Of a stretch of DNA of 64,000 bases, positions 24,723 through 36,405 are shown in pieces (within the stretch, counting starts at the first letter, position 1; each line of letters begins with the position of its first letter). The position numbers and the translations under genes are program-made. The stretch covers positions 1 to 64,000 of the forward strand of contig VCJN01000761.1 of NCBI GenBank assembly GCA_006384855.1, given 5' to 3'. This DNA comes from Tetraselmis striata. Taxonomy: Eukaryota > Chlorophyta > Chlorodendrophyceae > Chlorodendrales > Chlorodendraceae. The notes under the pieces were generated by a model. It had not been told where the DNA came from and did no database searches. It was given only the letters and a program-made list of their open reading frames with translations.

Positions 24723-25214
24723 TTGCCGCGCGACCCGCGATGTTGGTACAATGTGCTGTGGGGATGGGACATGCTATTGGTAGCCTTGAATTACGGACCG
24801 CGGCCAGCCGGGGACTTCATTGCGACTACCGAGCCTAGCAGAAAAGTGGCGATTACACGGTATGTGGCGGGCATTGCCGCCGTCGCGCTTATGAAGAAAC
24901 GGCGCGACAAGGCTCACGCGCGTCAAGCTCTCGATGCCGAGCGCGGACGGGGACCTGCCCATGCCGCGACTACACGGAGGAGGACTCGCATTCGGTACGT
25001 CAGCGCGCAAGGAGGTGCCTCTCCCCGTAGGCTCCCGGAGTTCACGCAGTGGCATCTTGAATATGTCGACAACGTTGAGCATCTGGCGGGTGGCGAGGCC
25101 GAGATCTTGCCGGAGGAGTTCCGCAACAATTGTAATCCACTTTCCCTTCCCACATCGTCAAATCTTGCCAAACCACCGAATAGCTGCACCAGAGCAGCAG
25201 CATCCTCGCTCTAA
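24723..25214 (+). CDS. Hypothetical protein, 163 residues, divergent from transposase A
   Basis: Open frame with a charged middle section (LMKKRRDKAHARQALDAERG) and a segment FTQWHLEYVDNVEH; the C-terminus runs into the first units of the 43-bp tandem array, so the true end is doubtful. Its place matches the divergent accessory ORF of element B. Sequence gives no family; a minus-strand frame is also open here, so coding status is uncertain. Confidence 0.3.
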   Translation: MPRDPRCWYNVLWGWDMLLVALNYGPRPAGDFIATTEPSRKVAITRYVAGIAAVALMKKRRDKAHARQALDAERGRGPAHAATTRRRTRIRYVSAQGGASPRRLPEFTQWHLEYVDNVEHLAGGEAEILPEEFRNNCNPLSLPTSSNLAKPPNSCTRAAASSL

Positions 25215-25820
25215 AAACTGATACAGATGCAGCAGGGCAGCAGCATGATCGCTCTATAAAGTGATCCAGCTGCAGCAAGGCAACAACATGATCGATGTAC
25301 AAACTGATACAGCTCCATCACGGCAGCAGCATGCTCGCTGTATAAACTGATACAGGTGCAGTAGGGCAGCAGCAAGATCGCTTAAAATAATGATACAACT
25401 GCGGCAGGGCAGCATCATGCTCGCTCCATAAACGGATCCAGCTGCAGCAAGGCAACAACATGATTGTTGTATAAACTGATACAGCTGTGACAAGGCAACA
25501 ACATTATCGCTGTATAAACTGATACAGCTCCATCAGGGCAGCACCATGCTCGTTGTATACCCTGATACATGTGCCGCAGGGCAGCAGCATGATCGCTCAA
25601 AAAAATGATATAGCTGCGGCAGGGCAACAGCATGCTCGCTCTATAAACGGATCCAGTTGCAGCAAAGGAACAACATGATTGCTGTATAGACTGATACAGC
25701 TCCATCATGGCAACAACATGCTCGCTGTATAAACTGATACATGTGCAACATGGCAGCGGCACTATCACTCAAAAAAATGATACAGCTGCGGCAGGGCAGC
25801 AGCATGCTCGCTCTAAAATC
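25178..25820. repeat. 43-bp tandem repeat, about 15 copies
   Basis: Degenerate units begin with TGATACAG(C)TG and contain GGCAGCAGCATG followed by CTCGCT-TATAAAC. Unit starts near 25261, 25304, 25347, 25390, 25433, 25476 and 25519 give a steady 43-base period. Some units resemble each other at four- or five-unit spacing (starts 25262, 25433, 25648), hinting at higher-order growth. The frames through it only reflect the repeat. Confidence 0.9.
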
Positions 25821-26154
25821 TGATGCAACCGTAGGAGATACGCCGCGCAGTGAGGCAGTAGGGACATGACAGATGGGCAAGAGGCAGCAATTTCAAATAT
25901 ATAGTAATGAGCGAGGGAGGGGTAGCATCGTTACAACGTGCGTGCAACAACTCCATTGACGATAATGCTGCAGAGGCTGCAATAGCAGGCACGTCGATGC
26001 TGGTAACGCTATTGTTGGCCAAGTTCATGGACATACTTGTCGGCTCAGAAAGTGATTGCAATGCAAATGCGTGTTGTGGGGTACCTGTGGGAAGCATTGC
26101 AGTTGCAGTTTGACAGCTTCCATGGCTGCAAGCCTTTCCTTTGCAGCTGCAGCT

Positions 26155-26427
26155 TTATTTCGCAGCCTCAGCTTGCTCTTTGATGTGGACAACTTGGCTG
26201 GTCAGTGACCCTTTCACTCCCAGCAAAGTGTTGGAGATGAAATGGTCACTTGACGTCTTGTCCACCTCGTCATCCTCTGTAGGCGCTGGTGAGTCTTGGG
26301 CCTTGCCACCGGTAGCGGTGCTGGCAGCCACGCCGCCGCTCTTGCGCTTGGAGGGGCGCTCCTGGTCTTCCTCCTCGGCGTCAGCAGCCGCCTCCTGGCG
26401 AGCTTTCTTGCCCTCAGCGGCGCGCCC
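26155..26427 (-). CDS. Orphan terminal exon, charged protein of unknown function
   Basis: Minus-strand frame opens after a TAA at 26430-26428 and ends at TAA 26157-26155. It encodes an Ala/Glu/Lys-rich segment (EDQERPSKRKSGG) then a less biased tail (SDHFISNTLLGVKGSLTSQV). There is no ATG; a sense-strand poly-C run (plus G at 26481-26501) just upstream resembles the intron pattern elsewhere in the window, so this is probably the last exon of a gene whose other exons I cannot see. Function unknown. Confidence 0.4.
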   Translation of the reverse strand, partial: GRAAEGKKARQEAAADAEEEDQERPSKRKSGGVAASTATGGKAQDSPAPTEDDEVDKTSSDHFISNTLLGVKGSLTSQVVHIKEQAEAAK

Positions 26428-27056
26428 TTACGGGCGGGCAGAAGCGGGGCTTGCGACCGCGGCGGCGCGGGCGCGCGCGCGGGGGGGGGGGGGGGGGGGG
26501 GTTGTTGGCCATCGCGAAAAGTCGCTTGGGAGTGTTGTAGCTTGAGCACCCAACACGGCACGATGTGGGCGGACGACCGGGAGAGAAGCCATGTCAGTGA
26601 CGTTTGACCGCACCCCCTTAGTCCTGTGAGTTCAAACGTTCAAACGGGCGTAGCATCAGCACGCCATGGCGCCCGGGCTGGTGCCGGGCCGAGCAGCAAG
26701 CAGGCGCCGCCTGGCCACTACGACCCTTTGCGGCCGGCTTGTTCATTGTGCTGATGAACATGTATATTCTGCGTAAAATATTACTTCGAATTACGGCTCA
26801 GTGAACCATATTTAGGGCGGTCGTAAATATTGCGATATTTGCGACCAGCGAGGCCGGCCGCAAATCCTCGAGCCGCAAATCCGCCAGTTTACGGTTACGG
26901 CTCAATAATACAACTCCGTGTTAAGCGTTTACGACTACTCGCGAGCCGTAGCCGTAAATTCGTACCGGGTACCCGTACGATTATTTGCGGTTACGGCCGA
27001 AAATGAAATGCAGCCTAAGCTTTGTGTTGGGTTTGGGAAAGGGGGTTTTGAACGAT

Positions 27057-30000
27057 ATTGGTGATTTCGTCGTCCGATGCTACTGATGAGCGTCGGCACG
27101 TACCAGTACCAAAATGTGAGGGAAGTAGAGAGTACACCGCGCGCACTCGCGATGCAAAGTCGTCGCACTCGAACCAGACTCGAAACCCAGGATTCCCCCC
27201 CGCCTACCGGCCGCGTGGCACCCTCTCAAACACCAAGTGGAAATCATGCTCGCCACCATCAACCCGGACCCGGATTCCCTGCCCACGGGGGGATTCTACT
27301 TCTGTGTCCGGGACGCATACCGACTGGTGCTCCACAAGCCGGACGGCAGAGCTTCCCATACCCTCGACCGCCGAAGGGTCGAACACCTCCACTTTCTCTT
27401 CAGGCCGGGCCGACAAAAGAAGACGTTTGCAGAGGAGGCTCATGCGCTCCTAGGCAGAGTGGGCACCCTTACGAGTGCCGACGACAATGCTAAACACCAA
27501 ATCTGAAGAAGCATATGGGCCATGGATGACCGCTTTACACTGGCAACCAATGACCGCCCTCCACGCCCGCACGGAACTTTCGGCGACCGCTTCAATAAAT
27601 CTATCTAAACCTCCTATAGTATCATAGCATATAACCCGAGGATGCAGTTTTCGGCGCAAGACCCCCCAACGACCTATACTTGCGGGCTGAAACGTCCCTC
27701 GCCAAAGCAACCCCGAATAACATTAAAAATGTATGATGAAAGCGGTGCAACACGCTCACCGTAGCGTGCACGCTCAGAGACACGAGTCTACCGCCACACT
27801 GCTCATCCTTCCCGAGGGGACAGACATATTATATAAGAAAAGTCATACCCCACAACACTTCCCGCGGTAACCCGTACGACATTCTGCGATCCGAATTCCG
27901 AATTATCTGTCCGCGCGCACCCCGCCCCTGCGCCGCGGGATCCGCGTCGCGCCGCCCGAGTTAACCGCCCGGCACTGCGGGTGGCGAAGCATGCATCCAC
28001 TAGCACACCCCCGTCCAGCCCACTAGCTCCCGCCCACCCCGTAGCCCTACCTCCTGCCCCCTTCGAGGAAACATGGCGATCATGGCTAGCTCGGGGCGCG
28101 TGTATGTCCCGGGACGGCGGCCGCGAGGACCACCCTCGCGACTGCCGCCCGATTGACCAACCCCATCAAGGATTCGCGTTTTGCTGATACCATACGCCTT
28201 TAGGGCCAAAGCCGCTCGGATAGAAAGGCAGTGTAGTCAAAATGTAAGCATAAACAGTGTACGTTATCCCCAAGCTGGTCCGACGGAGCCTGTGCCATCG
28301 GTGCAAAGTTTATAGTTGGGGCGGCGCTCATATCGGTTACTGCGGGGTCGCCACGGAGATCCCGCAGCACGCCGCTAACCTTGCGTGGCCGTAGCGGTCG
28401 CGATCCGCCCACCACCGCCGCATAAAGAGATACTTCGGACGCTACGGGCGGTCGCGGTGTCTGTGGTTGACAGTCGTGGCCTTACCAAAGGCTAGAGCAT
28501 GAGCAATGGGCCCTGCAATGCGTCGCGTCGCGCTACGCAAGTGCACGCTCTACTAACTGCGCGAACCGCGTATCGGATCTTATGTTCGGGCAGTTTCGCA
28601 ATGTTGTACGGGTTACTGCGGGAAGTGTTGTGCCTCAACCATATCCCTACATGCAAAAACTGTGCGAGCTTCCCGCGGACCTCACCAACTTCCGGTCTCC
28701 AGACCAACACACCCAGATAGCCCCGAACACGGACCTCGGCACCAAATGGCCGGTGGGAGTGTACTTCCGCCCCCTACCTCACGAACGTCAACCCAGTAGA
28801 AGTTTCAGCCAAGATGACGGCTGCCCTCAAGGCCGCACTCCGCACTTACACCTCAACACCAACCAACGGCCAATAGGCTTGGACGTAGCAAGAGCCGCAA
28901 CGGCATGCCCTCGTCTTCCCATACCGCCCCGCGACTGGCAAATGCACCACCCGCCGCACCGGAACTCCGCCAGCTGACAATAATACCAATCCCGTCCACA
29001 ACACCCCTGGAACGACGGCACGACCCGAAACGCTTTACATACACCCACGGCTCCCGTATCCACCGCGGCGGAGTGGTGGGAATCGGCGGTGGGGTCTACA
29101 CGCCGGGCCATAAACTTATCGCAGCGCGGGTGGACACAAACGTAGTTCGCCGCACCACCACCATAGCCAAAATGGCCGCCATTTCGGTTGCACTGGAGTC
29201 CGACTTTCCGGAGAACATCCTCTCAAATAGCGATGTCTTTCTTCACCTAATAGAACGCATGATGTACCGCCCGATCACCTTACGATGCCACGCTCACAAA
29301 ATACCACTCGAATGCATAGTACGCCAACTCCGACACCGAGCGGGTTGGGGACTCCGAACCATCCTCCAGAAAGTCACAGCCCATACTGGATTCGAAGGCA
29401 CCTAAAAAGGTGACACCACCGCCAGTAAAACAGTCAACGGCACGATCTCACCTACACTATTTTGACCGTAGGCGTGACTCCCGAACCGGCCGATGACCTG
29501 TGGCTGACCCCATGCCAAGGCGCGCCGACAACCACTCACACCCCCCGCAACCTGAAAACCGCCCTCCGGAAACACGCCAACGCTATAGTAGGCTGCGACG
29601 CCTCCGACGAAACCCTACACTCCCACCTCATAGACCAAGCGTTGACCACAGGTGCAATGCCGAACCTCGTCACCCCTCGGACATTACCACCTCGGAAAGA
29701 ATCCACATGACATAATTCATGTGGGGAACACACTCAAGCCGAATGAGTCGCAAAGGCCAAACGTCCTTCACATGCGGAAAATGCGGCCAACACCTCAGCA
29801 ACGGCCATATGGCAGGCAATTACCCCTCCATGGCCGGCCTCAAGACAGACCGACACATCAGCACGCTTAAACTCCTCCTCAACGAGGCGGAAATCCTGAA
29901 CGGCGGTCGCTGGCAACAAACCTTTGACCGACTCCTCCTCCCCCAACAAAGACAGTAAGCCTCCCTGATCTCCGACCTAACCCACCGAATCAAACACACA

Positions 30001-30101
30001 ATCTCGTGCATCAACATCTCTGACCGCCTAGCGGACACCCATGAAGGGGAAACCGAAGATCCCAGCGCCACCAAAGCACCCATCCTGCGTCCCACGACCA
30101 T
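27057..30101 (+). mobile_element. LINE remnant with RNase H and C-terminal module, 5' segment
   Basis: Recognisable parts are an RNase H domain (about 29025-29403) with FTYTHGSRI where an active enzyme has YTDGS, an AKMAAISVAL helix, a SNSDVFLHLI strand and KVTAHTGFEG near the end, followed by the cysteine module CGKCGQHLSNGH (about 29780-29815) and a tail up to 30101. The first catalytic Asp is His, and frames are interrupted. Sequence before 28.9 kb fits the same element only loosely (for example 27243-27504). The tail appears to resume after element copy B1, at about 34108. Confidence 0.6.
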
Positions 30102-30211
30102 AATGGCCGGGCAGTATCCACACCCACACAGGCACCGCCGCTCACCTCCGACGCGGATGAACCGCCTCCCAAAGGAAACATGCCGGTTGGTGGTAAGCCC
30201 AGCAGGCGTGC

Positions 30212-30913
30212 GTGGGGTGCCGGCGCCGGTACTGGTGCGACGGAGCTGTCGCGTCAGGAACCGCACCGCATGTGGAGCAACACATGGCGGTGCCGGCCCC
30301 ACCTATGTCTAGGGCCACCTCCTCACAACACCCCGCCACGACGGCGTCGGCCACCGCCGACGGCGCCGTTGCGGGGGGGGACGCCCTGCCAGGCGACGAT
30401 GATGCGCCTGGTGCGCCGCGTCAGGAGGCGGAGGAGGCCGTGGTCGAGGCGACTGATCGGGCTGAGGGGGTTGTCGAGGCGAGCGAGGCTGCGCTCGCGC
30501 CACCCGCCCCGCAGCCACCTGCGGGACATGCCGACTTGCTCGTCGCCATGTTGACCGGAGCACTACGAGCAGTGGCGGGAGGCGGCCACATGCACTATCA
30601 TGTGCGTGTCCTGGCCGGACGCCCGTCACGCGTGGACTGCGGCCAACGGACGGACTGGGAGTGTTGCTGCGACGGCACCCCGGCTTTGTGCGGCCCCAAG
30701 TACCCATGCATGGCGACCCATCAGCGGGCAGTCCCCTGCCCGACCACGGCCACGAAGAGGGCGGAGTTCCGCCATGTCAGGGACGCGTTCCACGACGCGA
30801 CTCGCGCCGCCGTGTGTGAGGCTTCCGAGAAGGCACGCGCGGCTGGTAGGGTGCGCAGGGTGAGGCGGCGGACGGCCCAGGAGCTGAAGGAGAGCGAGAC
30901 ATGCCGTCAGTGA
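30212..30913 (+). CDS. Element-B accessory protein with zinc-binding module (copy B1)
   Basis: 233-residue frame, nearly the same as the minus-strand protein at 58162-58986. It has an acidic Ala/Glu-rich middle and a cysteine cluster CGQRTDWECCCDG followed by LCGPKYPCMATH, resembling the C-terminal Cys/His modules of transposase-type proteins, then a basic tail (VRRVRRRTAQE). In this copy the first cysteine-pair residue reads as Asp (VDCG where B2 has VYCG still keeps only one of the pair intact by my reading), and the N-terminal exon is cut off. Conservation between the two copies supports coding. Confidence 0.5.
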   Translation: MGCRRRYWCDGAVASGTAPHVEQHMAVPAPPMSRATSSQHPATTASATADGAVAGGDALPGDDDAPGAPRQEAEEAVVEATDRAEGVVEASEAALAPPAPQPPAGHADLLVAMLTGALRAVAGGGHMHYHVRVLAGRPSRVDCGQRTDWECCCDGTPALCGPKYPCMATHQRAVPCPTTATKRAEFRHVRDAFHDATRAAVCEASEKARAAGRVRRVRRRTAQELKESETCRQ

Positions 30914-30956
30914 GGTCGGGCGCAATGTCATTGGGTGGGGCACACGGACGTGTAAC

Positions 30957-31264
30957 ACTTGCACTTTGCGCGTACTGCTGGGTTACATCCAGGCTGCGTC
31001 ACACTATGCAACCGGAAAGGCTGCGTTGCTACTGCAAACGATGCGACGCCTCACTCTGTAGCAACCGCTGCCGCGCCTATCCCACAGCCGCTGCCCCCCC
31101 CCCCCCCCCCCCCCCCGCGCGGGATCCCCGCCATCAGCAGCTTGCACTTGCACTTTGCGCGTACTGCTGGGTTACATCCACGCGGCGTCACACCGGAAAT
31201 GCTGCGTTGCTACTGCAAACGATGCTACGCCTCACTCGGTAGCAACCGCTGCCCCGCCCATCCC
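30957..31264. repeat. Local tandem duplication of about 120 bp around a poly-C run
   Basis: Sequence starting ACTTGCACTTTGCGCGTACT occurs at about 30957 and again at about 31147, each followed by a homologous stretch ending near the CCGCTGCC block; a poly-C run (31086-31116) separates them. Copy B2 has it once (about 58000-58120), so the duplication arose in B1. Confidence 0.8.
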
Positions 31265-31870
31265 ACTCGGGATGCTGAGAGCAGCTAAAGGGCACCGGGG
31301 GCGGGGCAAGAGGGAGCAGGGCCAATGATTGTGGAAGAGCGGGGACCCGCTTGCATGCCATCGTATTATATCTTGCACAATATCTGTTGCTGCACTCATA
31401 TCTCACATCACTAGCTTAGCTATAGTGATTCCCCCCCCCCCCCCCCCCCCCCCGCACCGCGTACGCACAAGCCTGGGTATACGCATCAACTGCCCGCCGG
31501 GATGAGAAACTGGTATTGGTAGTGTGTCTGTGGGGTGGAGGGGGGGCAAAAGAGCTGCCAATTGCTGCCAAGCTGGTGCGTTACGTTTCATTGGGGCAGG
31601 CGCTGGGCAGACAATTGGGGCTCGCTTCAGAGCATTGTCTAGTGCCTATGCGGCTGCGCCGCCTCCGCCGCATGCAGACTCTGCGGGCTCACCAGCACCG
31701 CCACCTCAGTCATGCGGCCCTGCATCCCGCAGCCCGCCGCCGTCAGCCAGATCAGAGGTATCCAGAAGCCAGTGCTGGGGTTGTTGCGGCATGACCGCAT
31801 AGTTTTCAGCGGCTGCCGTCCACAGCTTGTAATGCATCCCTTTCCGCCGATTCCGCTGTATGCGCTGTCT

Positions 31871-32034
31871 TGGCGCCGCGCTGCCCCGGCCGCCGCGCCT
31901 TGGCGCCGCGCTGCCCCGGCCGCCGCGCCTTGGCGCCGCGCTGCCCCGGCCGCCGCGCCTTGGCGCCGCGCTGCCCCGGCCGCCGCGCCTTGGCGCCGCG
32001 CTGCCCCGGCCGCCGCGCCTTGGCGCCGCGCTGG
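31871..32034. repeat. 30-bp GC minisatellite, five and a half copies
   Basis: Five identical 30-base units plus 14 bases of a sixth. The array begins exactly where B1 stops matching B2 (B2 near 56730), so it marks a replacement junction. It is related to the unit at 20051-20140. Confidence 0.92.
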
Positions 32035-34103
32035 GTATCGAGTCCTCCCCTCCCTAGTGAGCGCGTCCACCTGCGCCTTGCGCTCGGGGCCGTCCTCCTC
32101 CGTCACCACATTCTGCAACCCCCACCGCGTGACGAACCACGCAGCTCCTTGCATGCGCTTGCACATGTGCCCAAGCACCGCCTGGGGACGCGAAGCTCCT
32201 TCTCGGTCATGATCGCCTTCACCCGGGCCTCCTCGAGCAGCGGACCGGCGTTAAGAATGGAAAACGTTTCCATGTGGTGCAAGCAGTCCTCCATGACCCA
32301 GCCGGACTGCACCGTCACCTTGCCTGACCCTGCAGTCATGGAGGGGAATGCCGTCACGCCCACGCCCACGCCCACGCCCGGGGGGGGGGGGGTTACCTTT
32401 CGATTCTTGGACACTGCAAACGAAGGGCGCAACCCGCGTTCAAAGTTGCTGGGTATCGGGACTAAAGCCTGGCGCCGGTCTTCCTGCTTCATAGCTCGGA
32501 ATCCAATGTGGCCCTGCACGGTGACAAATTTCCTCCAGAAGTCCCTTCCCAAGCCAAAAAAAAACAGGTGGAACGGCGCGAGGGGGAAGAGGTTGATCAT
32601 GCTGACATAGCCCAGGACCACATGCACATGGCACACGCCATGGCAGCCAGTGTTCTGCTTGGCCTCCGCCAGCCGGGTTGTGTTGAACGCACGCCGGGCA
32701 AGGTGCGTGATTCACTGGACAAGTCATCGCCTTGATGGACGGTTACCAAGCGAGCCTCCCCGTCCGCATCCACAGGGGGGTGCTCCTGGGCAGCCGCCAT
32801 AGCCTCCACAACCTGCCACGCCGACCGGGCGGGTGCGTGTGATTCCATACAACCGCAGTTGAGTGGTGCCACCAGCACGCAGGCCGGGCCCACTCACCTC
32901 TGAACGCAGAAGGTCCACAATGTCACCGTCCTCGAAAACAGCGCGCCACTGGGTCGCCCCGCCGTAGTCCTCCAACACCCACTCGGTAACGACGCCGGTT
33001 ATCACGCCGTAGTGCCATACTCCCCGGAACTTCTTGGCGATGACCTTCATGTAGAAGTCTCCGGGATCGCCTTTCCATATCACGCCCTCATCGCGGGTTC
33101 GACGCCCGCCGGCGGCCACGCAGGCGCGTCGATGTCCATACCGTCTTCGCCAACGGGGTCCTCCCCCACGCCCATCACATCGTCCACCTTCGAGCCGCCG
33201 TCGTCCGAGACCGGCGCCGGCGGGCCGTTTCCGACGGCTGCAGCTACTCCTGCTGGCGCCCTTGTTGCTGCTGTTGCTGCTGCTGCTGCTGCCGCCCCTG
33301 CTGCTGCTGCTTGTGATAAGGCGGCCTTGCGGCGCAACTTAGCCGCACGCTTCAACGAGTGGCTACAGTTCGGGAATTTTAGGAAGTGCCGCTCTCGCGC
33401 CGTCCTTTCACTACTGCCCGTCACGATGCCGTGGCAGTGCTTGCATGTGTACACGCCATCCTTCGACACACTCGCTATCCATCCCTTTGCCGGCATGCCT
33501 GCTGCCGCGCGCGGGGGGCGGGGGGGGGGGGGGGGGGTTGAGAGTTGGGGTGGATGTAACCCACCACCGGCAGGCAACACAGATGCGAGTGCGCGGCTGT
33601 CCGCGCTTGATTCAACGGTGAGCGGCGGTGACCGTGAGGCGACCCCGTACTTCATGCGCGTGCTGGGGCGTTACACAATCATCAGCAGTTAGGGCGGCTG
33701 CATTAAAACGCGCACCTACGAACACCACCTACCGCCTACCACCTACCGTACCACCTACATCCGCCCACACCTCCGCCCGTCGTGCCGCACATCGCGGCAC
33801 ACCGCGGGGTCAGCGGTCAGCGATGTGCGGTCAGCGATGTGCGGCGATGTGCAATGAGTGCGTACATCCGCCTGTACTTAGCCCGGGTGCTCCGCGTCGG
33901 CGGGCGACACGCGAGCCCGCGTGCGCATATCAATTTGATGAAATTATGGAAACGAGAAATTCATATAGTACTTTACAGGTCGCGCGCGATAGTCGTCGCT
34001 ACTGGGTATGAAATCCACGTCCCTCGTCCGTCCCGTATCGTCCCCGTATGTCGTCGTTCGTCACCAGTAGGGCACATTTACGTCACATCTGAATCTCACA
34101 GTG

Positions 34104-34750
34104 CATTCTACCCCCACCTCCGCCCTAAACAATGCAACCTTGACGCAGTACGCGTCGTCGGATTCGAGTGTGACCCGGCCACCGATACCATATCTCCCAG
34201 CGGCGATCCATAGCAGTCCAAAAGTTACAGATAATCGCATTCAAATACTGCACTGATCTCAATCATACCACCGTACATGCTCTCATCCTCAAAAATACCA
34301 ACACATGGTGAACGCCCTACGTCAACAAGGCTGGTAGTGTCCGATTGAAATAAATAAATAACACCCGTCACCTTCAACCGTAGCGGTACCATGCACAAAC
34401 CCACACTAGAAGCCATCCACAACCTCACGGCCCTCCGCCCCAAGGAGAAACTCCCCGACAAACCCCCTCCATCTACTCCCTAGGGCGCCTTTGTAGAAAA
34501 CTCAAAGACACTCAATCGGATGGCTACATACACTGCTCCGCATATCCCGACAGTCCATCAAACCAGCAATGTCCAACCCCAGCACCTCCCGCAAACTTCA
34601 CACGCACAACACCCACGTTAATATACACGCTTCCGCAAAGCACCATACACGATACCCCCGCTACAGCAAAGGGACAACTATCAAGCGGCATGAAAGGAGG
34701 AGGGGCGCGGGCGAAAACGAAGAAGGCCGGAAGCTGCATGCGTAATCCCT
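34104..34750 (+). mobile_element. Probable continuation of the LINE tail beyond copy B1
   Basis: Plus-strand frame reading CNLDAVRVVGFECDPATDT (about 34135-34192), then KPTLEAIHNLTALRPKEK (about 34396-34449), resembles the end of the LINE protein whose RNase H lies at 29.0-29.4 kb. Frames are broken. If right, copy B1 landed inside this LINE. Confidence 0.4.
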
Positions 34751-34766
34751 AGGGTTCCCACAACGG

Positions 34767-36405
34767 TTGGATAAAGCAGATCCTAAAAGCAACTCGGCTT
34801 GGGCAGTGGAGAGCAACAAGTCAACGCTTTGTAAATCAATTCCTATTTCTATTTCCTTTTCTCACTGCGGCGCGTTCGACAACCATCTGCGGCACCCCGA
34901 CTTCGCGACAACCTCCCACGGGGTGCGTCGCACCGAGCTGAGCATGAAGCGACGTCAGGCGTTGCGCAACCACTTCTGTGGCTGTCGCATGCTCCCCTAC
35001 ATGGACGACTTTTCGTTGTTTGCGTCAAGCTGGGTGCAAGCCTACGCTGTGTGCGACCGCCTCACCTCCTTGCTCGGAAGGTTAGGTATTAGCCGACACC
35101 CCGACAAGGGTCAGTGGGACCCGTTAATACAGCGGCTGTAGCACCTTGGCCCGAAGTTCGACTCACATAGCGGTACGATTCGAGCTCCTTCCCTCGAAAA
35201 CTCGATTAAATTTCTGCTACTGCCCTCGGCCTCCTCTGCCGTGCTAACCGAGGCACGCGATGGCTGCTGTGCGAGAGCTCGCGTCCCGACATGTCTTGCT
35301 CAGTTCATGTTTCTCGCCTTCAAGCCGGCGCAATTCGATTTGCGCGAGCTGCACGACGTGCTCCGCACGAGGGACTCGTGGAGCGGGCGCGTCCGGATGA
35401 CGCACCAGCTCCGACGCAACCTCAAATGGTCGTTGGCGGTCCCCAACCACAGCAATGGCCACTCCATCTACAAGCCCGTAGAGACAGGCTACATGCACGT
35501 CGACAGCTCCGGCTACATGTGGGGCACCGTCCTCAACGAGACCACCGAGGCGCGCGGTTTCTGATACGACTGCGACCGCGAGCCGCACATCACTTACAAG
35601 GCGCTCAAGGCTGTCCGGTACGCCGTGTTCACCATCCTCTCGGAGTTGCGAGGTCGACAAGTGCCGCTCGTCCACGAGGACAACATGAGGGCGGTCCACA
35701 TCCTCGCCAACCTCACCTCCCGCCCCCTCCGCTAATGAGAGAGCTACGAAAACCGTGGTTCGTCCTTGACTCCCACGACATCTCCATCCCTACGCGCTAC
35801 ATCAAGACCACGGCGAACAACTGGGTTGATCGCTTAGCCGCGAGGTGGACTACGACGAATGGGCGTTCAACCTCCGCCACTTCAACCACCTCAACAACAT
35901 GTGGGGGCGTCACACCATCGACCGCTTCGCTGCCATGGAGAATGCGCGGCTCCAACGCTACAACTCCCGCTGGCGTGACCCTTGCAGCGAGGCTACCGAC
36001 AACCCGCGTCTCTCCGATGGCGCGTGGCATCCCGAGCAGAACAAGTAGAGCCCACCCAGGGGCCTCATCGACGACCTCGTCATCAAACTCCTCACCTCCG
36101 GCGCGGCGGCCACCGTCATCGCACCCTACTGGCTCGACCACGGCTGGCACCACCGCCTCTCGGAAATGGGATCCGAGGTGGTTGTCTTCCCGCCCTCTCC
36201 GGACTACCTCATCTTCGCGCCTGGCCGCCTCGGCGTGCGCGTTGGCGTCGGTCCTCGTCCCTGGTGGCCAGTGGTCGCCGTTCGGCTCCCCCTGCCCGGC
36301 CCCGGGTTTTTGACTGCCACTCGTCTGCCCCTCGGGCCGGCCGGCGCCCTCCTACGTAGTGCCCCAAGATCGAGCTCGGCAAACCACACATCCCCCTTCG
36401 TTTGA
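34767..36405 (+). pseudogene. DIRS-type reverse transcriptase / RNase H, decayed
   Basis: RT palm motif LPYMDDFSLF (about 34992-35021), a connection region, RNase H with GYMHVDSSGYMWG (about 35488-35526) and a later VHEDNMRAVHILANL, then a post-RNase H segment with TIDRFAAMENARLQRYNS (about 35913-35970) and VIAPYW (about 36118-36135). This domain order is typical of DIRS/PAT-like retroelements of algae. In-frame stops near 35139, 35562 and 35733 and several frame changes show it is dead. Gag and tyrosine-recombinase parts are not adjacent. Confidence 0.75.

Larger units (their letters stand above)
30102..34103 (-). mobile_element. CACTA-like element B, deleted copy B1 (inverted)
   Basis: Minus-strand homologue of B2 (51753 to about 59000). 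Starting at the terminus CACTGTGAGATTCAG (34103), it keeps the subterminal GATGTGCGG repeats (about 33780-33850), the zinc-finger exon (about 33530-33330; CKHCHG ... ERHFL), the Tudor-like exon (33090-32905), part of the core (32640-32050) and the accessory gene on plus (30212-30913). It lacks the stretch matching B2 54630-56050, and the part matching 56740-57990 is replaced by a minisatellite plus unrelated DNA (about 31300-32034). The accessory-gene side is cut at about 30102. The copy cannot encode a full transposase. Confidence 0.75.

Noticed and set aside
25178..25820. Possible CRISPR array or repeat protein
   Set aside because: A continuous 43-bp tandem repeat without spacers; frames through it are by-products of the period and carry no start or domain.
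31712..32610. Plus-strand ORFs made of Arg/Pro/Ala repeats
   Set aside because: They are translations of the 30-bp minisatellite and antisense of copy B1.
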